Below the pieces are notes generated by a model that was given only the letters and a program-made list of their open reading frames with translations, had not been told where the DNA came from and did no database searches. A DNA stretch of 11,493 nt from an uncultured Collinsella sp. (GTDB lineage Bacteria; Actinomycetota; Coriobacteriia; Coriobacteriales; Coriobacteriaceae). A program made the translations under genes and the position numbers. Position 1 is the first letter of the stretch; each line of letters opens with the position of its first letter. The stretch covers positions 1 to 11,493 of the forward strand of contig CABUTH010000046.1 in assembly GCA_902494465.1 (NCBI GenBank). Reading direction: 5' to 3'. Positions 6,257 to 11,493 of the stretch are shown piece after piece.

Positions 6257-7106
6257 GTTTGAGTTCAACAAGGGCAAGATGGTCCCGTATCCTTCTGGCG
6301 CCATCGTTCCCGACCGCGACCTGGGTCAGCGCCCGGCACTCGAGTGCATCCACCTGGGCATTGAGTTCGGTGGCCTTAAGGCAGTCGACGACTTTAGCCT
6401 GACTATCGGCAAGACCGAGATCGCCGGTCTGATCGGCCCCAACGGTGCCGGTAAGACCACGGTCTTCAACCTGCTCACCAAGGTGTATCAGCCCACGCAC
6501 GGCACCATCCTACTCGACGGTGAGGACACCTCGGGCAAGTCGGTCTATCAGGTCAACCGCATGGGTATTGCCCGTACATTCCAGAACATTCGCCTGTTCA
6601 ACACCATGACGGTGGAGGACAACGTCAAGGTCGGTCTGCACAATCAGGAGCGCTACTCCGGTTTTGAGGGCGTGCTGCGCCTGCCGACGTACTGGAAGCA
6701 CGAGAAGGCTGCTCACGAACGCGCCATGGAGCTGCTGTCCATCTTTGATATGGAGCATCTGGCAAACGAGCAGGCCGGATCGCTGCCTTACGGCGCTCAG
6801 CGTCGTCTGGAGATCGTCCGCGCGCTTGCCACCAACCCCAAACTGCTGCTGCTCGACGAGCCTGCCGCAGGCATGAACCCGTCCGAGACCGCCGAGCTCA
6901 TGGAGAACATCGTTAAGATTCGCGACACCTTTGGTATTGCCATCATGCTTATTGAGCACGACATGTCGCTCGTCATGAATATTTGCGAGGGTATCTGCGT
7001 GCTTAACTTTGGTAAGGTCATCGCCAAGGGCACGGCCGAGGAAATCCAGAACAACGACGCCGTTATCGAGGCGTATCTGGGCAAGCAGGATAAGGGGGAG
7101 AACTAA
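6246..7106 (+). CDS. livG: Branched-chain amino acid ABC transporter ATPase LivG
   Basis: Cytoplasmic ATP-binding subunit that pairs with LivF to drive LivHM. It has 286 residues. Seen: Walker A GPNGAGKT (64-71), Q-loop Q113 within the LivG-typical IARTFQNIRLF, signature region LPYGAQRRLE (180-189), Walker B LLLLDEP (200-206) with E205, and switch H238 (IEHDM). The LivG-specific long insert after the Q-loop is present. The N-terminus carries about 25-30 residues before the usual ABC start (near LECIHLGIEFGG), more than in the enterobacterial protein. The ATG at 6246 lies inside the livM 3' end and follows AGGAGG (6231-6236) by 9 nt; an upstream in-frame start at 6219 would place that site within the gene. 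Confidence 0.96.
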   Translation: MPSKFEFNKGKMVPYPSGAIVPDRDLGQRPALECIHLGIEFGGLKAVDDFSLTIGKTEIAGLIGPNGAGKTTVFNLLTKVYQPTHGTILLDGEDTSGKSVYQVNRMGIARTFQNIRLFNTMTVEDNVKVGLHNQERYSGFEGVLRLPTYWKHEKAAHERAMELLSIFDMEHLANEQAGSLPYGAQRRLEIVRALATNPKLLLLDEPAAGMNPSETAELMENIVKIRDTFGIAIMLIEHDMSLVMNICEGICVLNFGKVIAKGTAEEIQNNDAVIEAYLGKQDKGEN

Positions 7107-7820
7107 ATGGCAGAGCCGATGCTTTCCGTCTACAACATCAACGTCTGGTACGGCGCCATCCACGCCATCAAGGACATCTCCTTTAACGTTAACGAGGGCG
7201 AGATCGTGGCCTTGATTGGTGCCAACGGTGCCGGCAAGTCCACAACGCTCAAGACCGTCTCGGGCCTGCTGCGCTCCAAGACCGGCTCCATCAAGTTTAT
7301 GGGCGAGGACATTACCCATACGCCCGCTGATAAGCTGGTTGGTAAGGGCCTGGCTCAGGTTCCCGAGGGTCGTCGCGCCTTTTTGCAGATGACGGTTGAG
7401 GAGAACCTGGAGATGGGTGCCTATACGCAGCCCAAGTCCACGGTGGCTCCGGGCCTGGAGCGCGTCTACGAGCAGTTCCCGCGCCTGAAGGAACGTCGTC
7501 GCCAGGTCGCCGGCACCCTTTCAGGCGGCGAGCAGCAGATGCTCGTTATGGGGCGCGCCCTTATGAGTAACCCCAAACTGCTTATGCTCGACGAACCTTC
7601 CATGGGTCTGGCACCGATTCTGATCGAACAGATCTTCCAGATTGTCGAGGACCTGCACAAGGCTGGCACCACGGTGCTTCTGGTCGAGCAAAACGCGCAG
7701 ATGGCGCTTTCCATCGCCACACGCGGTTACGTGCTCGAGACCGGCAAGATCACCATGACCGGCACCGGCCAAGAGCTCCTGCACGACGACAACGTCCGCA
7801 AAGCCTACCTCGGAGGCTAA
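7107..7820 (+). CDS. livF: Branched-chain amino acid ABC transporter ATPase LivF
   Basis: Second cytoplasmic ATPase of the Liv importer, 237 residues, matching the usual LivF length. Seen: Walker A GANGAGKS (38-45), Q-loop Q84 in the LivF-typical AQVPEGRR, signature LSGGE (138-142), Walker B LLMLDEP (158-164) and the D-loop-adjacent SMGLAP. The switch position is Q195 in VEQNA instead of histidine, which is normal for LivF and not a defect. The ATG directly abuts the livG stop codon; its ribosome site (AAGGGGGAG, about 7093-7101) lies in the livG tail. Last gene of the operon, followed by a strong terminator. Confidence 0.96.
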   Translation: MAEPMLSVYNINVWYGAIHAIKDISFNVNEGEIVALIGANGAGKSTTLKTVSGLLRSKTGSIKFMGEDITHTPADKLVGKGLAQVPEGRRAFLQMTVEENLEMGAYTQPKSTVAPGLERVYEQFPRLKERRRQVAGTLSGGEQQMLVMGRALMSNPKLLMLDEPSMGLAPILIEQIFQIVEDLHKAGTTVLLVEQNAQMALSIATRGYVLETGKITMTGTGQELLHDDNVRKAYLGG

Positions 7821-7830
7821 CCCACCTAAC

Positions 7831-7868
7831 AAAAGGGGCGCTGACTATCTCAGTCAGCGCCCCTTTTT
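7831..7868 (+). terminator. Rho-independent terminator of the liv operon
   Basis: Perfect 16-bp stem (7831-7846 with 7852-7867), GC-rich in the middle, with a 5-nt loop; the T run 7864-7868 closes it. It starts 10 nt after the livF stop. The A run on the left arm gives a T4 on the opposite strand, so weak action in reverse is possible. It isolates cutC from the liv transcript. Confidence 0.95.
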
Positions 7869-7870
7869 AA

Positions 7871-7935
7871 GTTGCGGTGAAATAGGGACTGAATACGGGC
7901 TCCAGAGGCCAAAAGAGTCCCTATTCCACCGCAAC
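7871..7935. repeat. Long inverted repeat, REP/MITE-like palindromic element
   Basis: Arms of 20 bp (7871-7890 and 7916-7935) are complementary at 19 positions and enclose 25 nt. The outer end is GTTGCGG and the inner part contains AATAGGGACT. It follows the liv terminator by 2 nt and is not needed for termination. It lacks a T-tract and any ORF. The form fits a dispersed palindromic repeat; a large operator or structured leader of cutC is the alternative. The cutC promoter must lie in or after this element, but no clear -35/-10 pair was found between 7869 and 7990. Confidence 0.7.
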
Positions 7936-7995
7936 TTCATGGGGATGTGTGACAATGCCCGTCGGAAAACATCTGCTGTCTTTGGGGGTCTATCT

Positions 7996-8673
7996 ATGGT
8001 GTACGAGTTTTGTGCCGAGAACTTTGAGCGGGTGCCGGCGGCTATCGATGCCGGTGCAAGGCGTATCGAGCTGTGCGACAACCTTGCCGTTGGTGGCACC
8101 ACGCCCTCGGCCGGCGTTATCAGCGCTACGACCAACTATGTCCACGAGCACGATGCACGGGTGATGTGCATGATTCGTCCGCGTGGCGGCGACTTTCACT
8201 ACAACCAGGATGAGCTGCGCATGATGGAGATGGACTTGGGCCTTGCCGTGAGTGCGGGCGTTGACGGCTTGGTCTTTGGCTGCTGCAAACCCTGCGCTGG
8301 CGGATGGGCGCTCGACGAACTTACGCTTGGCGCCCTCGTGATGGCTGCGGGCTGCGCGACCGAGGAATGTAAGCGTGATCCCATCGACATCACCTTCCAC
8401 ATGTCATTTGACCAGCTCTCGCCCGAGGCTCAGCTCGATGCGATTGATACACTTGCCGACTGCGGCGTTACGCGCATCCTCACGCATGGCGGCGCTGCCG
8501 GTACGTCGATCGAGGATAATTTCGATTACCTGGCTCGTTTAATCGAGTATGCGGGCGATCGTTTGACCATCCTTCCCGGCGGCGGCATCACTACGGCAAA
8601 TCGCGACGCGGTCGCGGCGGCGCTAGGCGTCTCCGAGCTCCATGGCACCAAGATCGTGCCGCTGGAGGTATAA
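7996..8673 (+). CDS. cutC: CutC family protein
   Basis: Member of the CutC family, a TIM-barrel protein linked to copper homeostasis in E. coli, although its biochemical activity is unsettled. It has 225 residues, slightly shorter than the E. coli protein (about 248). Seen family blocks: IELCDN (24-29), GGTTPSAG (33-40), MIRPRGGDFHYN (59-70), TFHMSFD (133-139), LTHGG (162-166), PGGGI (194-198) and ELHGTK (214-219). Compared with the E. coli motif TFHRAFD the arginine is replaced by M136. Many cysteines (6, 27, 58, 96, 97, 100, 120, 125, 156) are present. The ATG at 7996 follows GGGGG (7984-7988) with 7 nt; an upstream ATG at 7939 lacks a ribosome site and overlaps the palindrome's edge. A GalT-like gene follows after 3 nt. 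Confidence 0.92.
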   Translation: MVYEFCAENFERVPAAIDAGARRIELCDNLAVGGTTPSAGVISATTNYVHEHDARVMCMIRPRGGDFHYNQDELRMMEMDLGLAVSAGVDGLVFGCCKPCAGGWALDELTLGALVMAAGCATEECKRDPIDITFHMSFDQLSPEAQLDAIDTLADCGVTRILTHGGAAGTSIEDNFDYLARLIEYAGDRLTILPGGGITTANRDAVAAALGVSELHGTKIVPLEV

Positions 8674-8676
8674 CCC

Positions 8677-9477
8677 GTGGCGCTGGTATTTGACGTTCAG
8701 CAGGCGAGCGGTAAGCCCGACGATAATCATCGCCCTGGCACCGCGTGCCCCTTTTGCGACACGGAGGGACTTGCCAACATCATCCAGCGCGATGGTGACT
8801 GTATCTGGCTCGAGAATAAGTTCAAGACCTTGCGGGCCACACGTCAGACCGTATTGATCGAGTCTGCCAATCACGACGCCGACCTGGTGACCTATGAACC
8901 GGATGAGCTGCATCATGTGATGCGGTTTGCCCTGGGCTGTTGGCAGCAGATGATCGATTCCCAACAGTACCGCAGTGTGCTCATGTACAAGAACAAGGGC
9001 CCACTTTCGGGCGGCAGTCTGGTCCATCCGCACATGCAGATTGTGGGTTTGGAGCAGGAAGACGGCTATGCTTCGCTGACTTCTGCCAATTTCGAAGGCA
9101 TCAATGTCTGGCGACAGGGGAGAATCGCGGTCAACATCTCAACCGAACCGATCATGGGGTTCTTTGAGATCAACGTTTCAGCCCCGCAGGGAATCGCCGC
9201 CAGCGATGACACGAGAGACCAAGCCGAGGCGGATCTCTTCGCCGATGCAATCCAGGTAGCTCTGCGCTATATCTTGCACGAGCACCATGGCGGTCGTGCA
9301 GAGTCGTACAACCTGTTCTTCTATCACATGAGCGGCCGGACCATTGCCAAGGCGCTTCCACGTTGGGTGGTTTCACCCTACTTTGTCGGGTATCGGCTGG
9401 CTCAGGTCAATGCTGAGACCACGCTCGATGTCGATGCGGAGCGACTCCGCGCACATCTGGAGGCGCTCACATCGTAA
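8677..9477 (+). CDS. GalT/HIT-like protein with HPHxQ motif (probably DUF4931 family)
   Basis: A 266-residue protein of the HIT/galactose-1-phosphate uridylyltransferase-like superfamily. Seen: ACPFC with the CxxC pair at 24 and 27, a likely zinc site; KNKGPLSGGSLVHPHMQ (105-121) with HPHMQ at 117-121, the nucleotidyl-transfer motif where the middle histidine (H119) would form the nucleotidyl intermediate; and a C-terminal SYNLFFY...WVVSPYFVGYRL block (210-241). It is shorter than GalT (about 350). The family I believe it belongs to has no settled function, so nucleotide-sugar transferase, phosphorylase or hydrolase activity is only inference. The GTG start at 8677 follows GGAGG (8664-8668) by 8 nt, placed in the cutC tail, so the two genes are translationally coupled. 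Confidence 0.85.
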   Translation: MALVFDVQQASGKPDDNHRPGTACPFCDTEGLANIIQRDGDCIWLENKFKTLRATRQTVLIESANHDADLVTYEPDELHHVMRFALGCWQQMIDSQQYRSVLMYKNKGPLSGGSLVHPHMQIVGLEQEDGYASLTSANFEGINVWRQGRIAVNISTEPIMGFFEINVSAPQGIAASDDTRDQAEADLFADAIQVALRYILHEHHGGRAESYNLFFYHMSGRTIAKALPRWVVSPYFVGYRLAQVNAETTLDVDAERLRAHLEALTS

Positions 9478-9504
9478 AGTGAGCGCCCGCACACTGCGGA
9501 CGGT

Positions 9505-10503
9505 TTAGCGCGCCATTGCATCGCGGCCGGCCTCGACGCGCTTGCGCTGGGCGGCGCGCTCCTCGCCGGTCAGACGCTCAAAGAAGTGCCCGATAAGCGA
9601 GGCGAGCACCTGCTGAAACAACGTTCCACACATGACGGGAAACACAACTTCGCCCGGAAAGTATTGCGTGGCGATGACGGCGCCCGAAGAGATATTGCGC
9701 ATGCCGCAGGTAAAGCACATGGTGGTCGTTTCGCTATATGGCAGATGCAGCGCGCGGGCGACCAGAATGCCGACGACAAAGCCGCTGATGGCGAAGACCA
9801 AAATAAAGAGGGCGACTTCCAAGCGCACCGCGTTCATGTGCAGCACGTACTCGCTCATGGCGGTGGAGTTGGAGGCGATAACGCCCATCATCATGAACTT
9901 GCAGGCGGGCGAGAGCGCGGGGGAGAGTTTTTCGTGCCCCCATCCGCGCGTGAGCTCGTTGATCACGATGCCGAGCACGGCGGGGATGGCGATCATAAAG
10001 GCCATGTTCTGCATCATGCTCGGCATGTCGATCGAGACGGTGGCGCCCAGCAGGAGCTTGAGCGTAAGCGGAATCGTCACAGGGGAGATGACCGAGGACG
10101 TCAGGATGATGGTGAGCGCGAGCGGGCCGTTGCCGCCGAACATGCTGATCCACATAAAAGCGGTGACTGCCACGGGCACACTGTATTCGAGCACGATGCC
10201 GCAGACAAGGTTGGGGTTGGAACCAAAGAACAACGATCCCATGGCGTAGGCCGCGATGGGAATAAGCGCCGCCGAGACCAACAACGCCAGAATCAGGTGC
10301 AGCGGACGGTGGAACACCTCGGCTACCTGGTGAAAGGTGTTGCTGAGCGCACCTTGGAACGTCATAAAGGCAAACAAGGTGGGAACGATGGGCTTGAGAA
10401 CGCCGACCTGTTGAGGAAAGAGCACGCCGAGCGCCACGCAAATCGGAACGATGATCTGCATGTGCCCCGCGAGAAATTTGCCCAGTCCAACCCATTGCTT
10501 CAT
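9505..10503 (-). CDS. Bile acid:sodium symporter (BASS) family transporter
   Basis: A 332-residue polytopic membrane protein with about nine to ten hydrophobic segments. Seen: CGIVLEYSVPVAVTAFMW (101-118), GNGPLAL (124-130), SPVTIP (140-145) and FTCGMRN (264-270), the last being the conserved GMRN element of BASS transporters in the helix-crossing sodium-binding region; the C-terminus is a charged cytosolic tail (about 308-332). Family members carry bile acids, pantoate, 2-keto acids or other organic anions with sodium; the substrate here is unknown. The ATG at 10503 has only modest ribosome sites: AAGGGAG about 12 nt away or AAGAG 3 nt away. It converges on the GalT-like gene with a 27-bp gap and no strong terminator. 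It is divergent from recJ. Confidence 0.88.
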   Translation of the reverse strand: MKQWVGLGKFLAGHMQIIVPICVALGVLFPQQVGVLKPIVPTLFAFMTFQGALSNTFHQVAEVFHRPLHLILALLVSAALIPIAAYAMGSLFFGSNPNLVCGIVLEYSVPVAVTAFMWISMFGGNGPLALTIILTSSVISPVTIPLTLKLLLGATVSIDMPSMMQNMAFMIAIPAVLGIVINELTRGWGHEKLSPALSPACKFMMMGVIASNSTAMSEYVLHMNAVRLEVALFILVFAISGFVVGILVARALHLPYSETTTMCFTCGMRNISSGAVIATQYFPGEVVFPVMCGTLFQQVLASLIGHFFERLTGEERAAQRKRVEAGRDAMAR

Positions 10504-10585
10504 AGGCTCTTGTGACTCCCTTTGCTCGTGAATCCGTTTTGAATGGATATGCTAGACGCTCGCATGCGTCCGTGTGGCTGAAACG

Positions 10586-10624
10586 CTCGAATATTTCGAG
10601 GCTATTACCGCCCTCGTTTATCGA
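10586..10624. promoter_or_regulatory. Palindrome pair in the transporter/recJ divergent region
   Basis: A perfect palindrome CTCGAA-TAT-TTCGAG (10586-10600) is followed 12 bp later by a partial copy, CTCGTTTATCGA (10613-10624). They lie 83-121 bp upstream of the transporter start and 40-80 bp before the recJ -10 box. A dimeric regulator could bind; it does not match the LexA patterns I know (CGAAC-N4-GTTCG). No clear promoter for the transporter was found on the minus strand. Confidence 0.35.
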
Positions 10625-10643
10625 AACCACGGCGTGCTGGACG

Positions 10644-10670
10644 TTGTGCGTCCGCACTGCACGGTATAAT
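10644..10670 (+). promoter_or_regulatory. Candidate recJ promoter
   Basis: A consensus TATAAT at 10665-10670 with a weak TTGTGC (10644-10649) 15 bp upstream. It would start a leader of about 50 nt before the upstream small ORF. The -10 is perfect; the -35 is poor. Confidence 0.55.
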
Positions 10671-10688
10671 AAATCCGTTCAACAGATC

Positions 10689-10706
10689 TGCCTGCCGAAG
10701 CGGGCA
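10689..10706 (+). promoter_or_regulatory. Leader hairpin before recJ
   Basis: TGCCTGC (10689-10695) pairs with GCGGGCA (10700-10706), one T-G wobble, over a CGAA loop. It sits between the -10 box and the ribosome site of the small ORF. There is no T-tract, so it is not a terminator; it could stabilise the 5' end. Confidence 0.4.
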
Positions 10707-10726
10707 TACACAGAGGACTCATCGCT

Positions 10727-10792
10727 ATGAACCGTGAGAGGTATCGCGGCGACCTGCCCCTATCGGGGGTGGGCGCCTATGTCATCGCTTAA
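10727..10792 (+). CDS. 21-codon upstream ORF overlapping recJ
   Basis: ATG at 10727 preceded by AGAGGA (10712-10717) with a 9-nt spacer, then 21 codons beginning MNRERYRGDL and a TAA at 10790-10792. It is in a different frame from recJ and overlaps its first 14 nt. The peptide resembles nothing I recognise. A likely role is translational coupling: ribosomes reading it would open the weak hairpin CCCC (10757-10760)/GGGG (10765-10768), which covers the recJ ribosome site. Chance occurrence is possible. Confidence 0.35.
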   Translation: MNRERYRGDLPLSGVGAYVIA

Positions 10793-11493
10793 GACGACGC
10801 ATCGCTGGGCGGTCGCTCAGCAAAACCCCGAGCTCGAAAAGGAGCTTTCGGCTGGCCTGGGCATACCCGGGCTGGTGGCGCGCATTATGGTTGCGCACGG
10901 CATTACATCCATCGAGGAAGGCCAGCTGTTTTTGACGCCTTCGCTCGATCGCGACTGGGCGGACCCACTCGTTATTCCGGGCATGGTGATCGTCGCCGAC
11001 CGCGTTGAGCGTGCTATTCGCAGCCACGAGCGTATCGCCGTCTTTGGCGATTTTGACGTCGACGGCATTACGTCGACCTGCCTGTTGACCGAGGCGCTGC
11101 GCGCGTTTGGTGCCGATGTCACGCCGTTTATTCCACATCGCTTTGACGAGGGCTACGGTCTTTCGCGCGCGGCGCTCGACCGCGTTAACGAGCTCGCTCG
11201 CCCCCAGCTGATCGTGACCGTCGATAACGGCATTGCCGCCAAGGAAGAGGTCTCCTATCTGGAGAGCCTGGGGATCGATTTGGTGGTCACGGACCATCAC
11301 GAGCCCTCCGACCAGGTGCCGCAGGGCGTGCCCCTGACCGACCCCAAGCTCGAGGACGAGGGTCCCTCGCGCGAGCTTGCCGGTGCCGGCGTGGCACTCA
11401 AGCTGGTGCAGGTCCTGGGCGAGCGTCTGGGCAAGCCGTCGTATTGGCGTTCGCTGATCGAGGTCGCGGCGCTGGGCACCGTGTCCGACATGA
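10779..11493 (+). CDS. recJ: Single-stranded-DNA-specific exonuclease RecJ (5' part, cut by window end)
   Basis: N-terminal 238 codons of a DHH-family 5'-3' single-strand DNA exonuclease acting in recombination, mismatch and base-excision repair. Seen: motif I FGDFDVDGITST (89-100) with D91, D93 and D95, VTVDNG (147-152) with D149, VVTDHHE (169-175) with D172, H173 and H174, DPK at 188-190, GAGVALKL (202-209) and ALGTVSDM (231-238). These metal-binding residues are all present, so the visible part looks intact. The ATG at 10779 follows GGGGGT (10765-10770) by 8 nt; an in-frame GTG at 10734 would add 15 residues but has no spaced ribosome site. The frame remains open at the window edge, so the gene continues. 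Confidence 0.95.
   Translation, partial: MSSLKTTHRWAVAQQNPELEKELSAGLGIPGLVARIMVAHGITSIEEGQLFLTPSLDRDWADPLVIPGMVIVADRVERAIRSHERIAVFGDFDVDGITSTCLLTEALRAFGADVTPFIPHRFDEGYGLSRAALDRVNELARPQLIVTVDNGIAAKEEVSYLESLGIDLVVTDHHEPSDQVPQGVPLTDPKLEDEGPSRELAGAGVALKLVQVLGERLGKPSYWRSLIEVAALGTVSDM

Noticed and set aside
4262..6304. A very long minus-strand open frame (about 680 codons) opposite livH and livM
   Set aside because: Its composition (D, H, G, E, N-rich with few hydrophobic runs) is that of an antisense shadow of GC-rich membrane-protein genes, and the plus strand has clear LivH and LivM motifs.
7677..7696. Missing switch histidine in LivF as an inactivating change
   Set aside because: Glutamine in VEQNA is the normal LivF state, so the ATPase is not considered defective on this ground.
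9487..9499. Possible terminator between the convergent GalT-like and BASS genes
   Set aside because: CCGCA/TGCGG is only a 5-bp stem with a 3-nt loop and a short TTT; too weak to call.
68..10503. A bile-acid module formed by the BaiA-like dehydrogenase and the BASS transporter
   Set aside because: The two genes are almost 9 kb apart with unrelated operons between them, and neither substrate is known; coincidence is as likely.
9586..10515. Plus-strand open frame opposite the BASS transporter
   Set aside because: Rich in H, D, R and G with no domain pattern; the minus strand has clear transmembrane segments and the GMRN motif.
10586..10600. LexA box controlling recJ
   Set aside because: CTCGAA-TAT-TTCGAG does not fit the CGAAC-N4-GTTCG pattern and lies nearer the expected transporter control region.

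Overview
The window reads as a GC-rich bacterial chromosome segment made of ordinary, tightly spaced genes with strong G/C third-position bias, AGGAG-type ribosome binding sites and a lipoprotein-anchored solute receptor. The gene set and codon style fit a gut Actinomycetota of the Coriobacteriia, most likely Collinsella or a close relative. That placement is an impression from sequence style and was not tested by a search.

Layout. (1) Positions 68-2377 hold two minus-strand genes: homoserine dehydrogenase (hom), closed by a clear intrinsic terminator, and downstream of it a short-chain dehydrogenase whose sequence resembles BaiA-type 3-alpha-hydroxysteroid dehydrogenases. (2) Positions 2378-2958 form a 580-bp gap that is not empty. 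It holds a deletion-scarred remnant of a second livJ-like gene (2581-2689), two similar promoter-proximal boxes of the form G(T/A)AAC-N6-GAAACATT, and a hairpin-containing leader. (3) Positions 2959-7820 are a complete plus-strand branched-chain amino acid ABC importer, livJ-livH-livM-livG-livF. A stem-loop without a T-tract lies between livJ and livH, and a 16-bp perfect terminator follows livF. (4) Positions 7871-7935 are a 20-bp-arm inverted repeat that looks like a dispersed palindromic element. (5) Positions 7996-9477 hold a coupled pair: a CutC-family TIM-barrel protein and a GalT/HIT-like protein (probably DUF4931) of unknown function. (6) On the minus strand at 9505-10503 is a bile acid:sodium symporter (BASS) family membrane protein. 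(7) Divergent from it, from 10779 to the window end, is the 5' part of recJ, preceded by a promoter and a 21-codon overlapping upstream ORF.

How the parts work together. LivJ is the extracytoplasmic receptor, LivH and LivM form the channel, and LivG and LivF are the two ATPases. Overlapping or abutting genes indicate a single transcript, and the hairpin after livJ is placed where receptor and channel amounts could be set differently. Hom makes homoserine for threonine and methionine synthesis and is not obviously linked to the transporter beyond amino acid metabolism. No mobile element with a transposase, CRISPR array, tRNA or rRNA was seen. No clearly new multi-gene system is evident. The most interesting signals are the livJ scar with its paired upstream boxes, the palindromic element, the cutC/GalT-like pair and the recJ upstream ORF.
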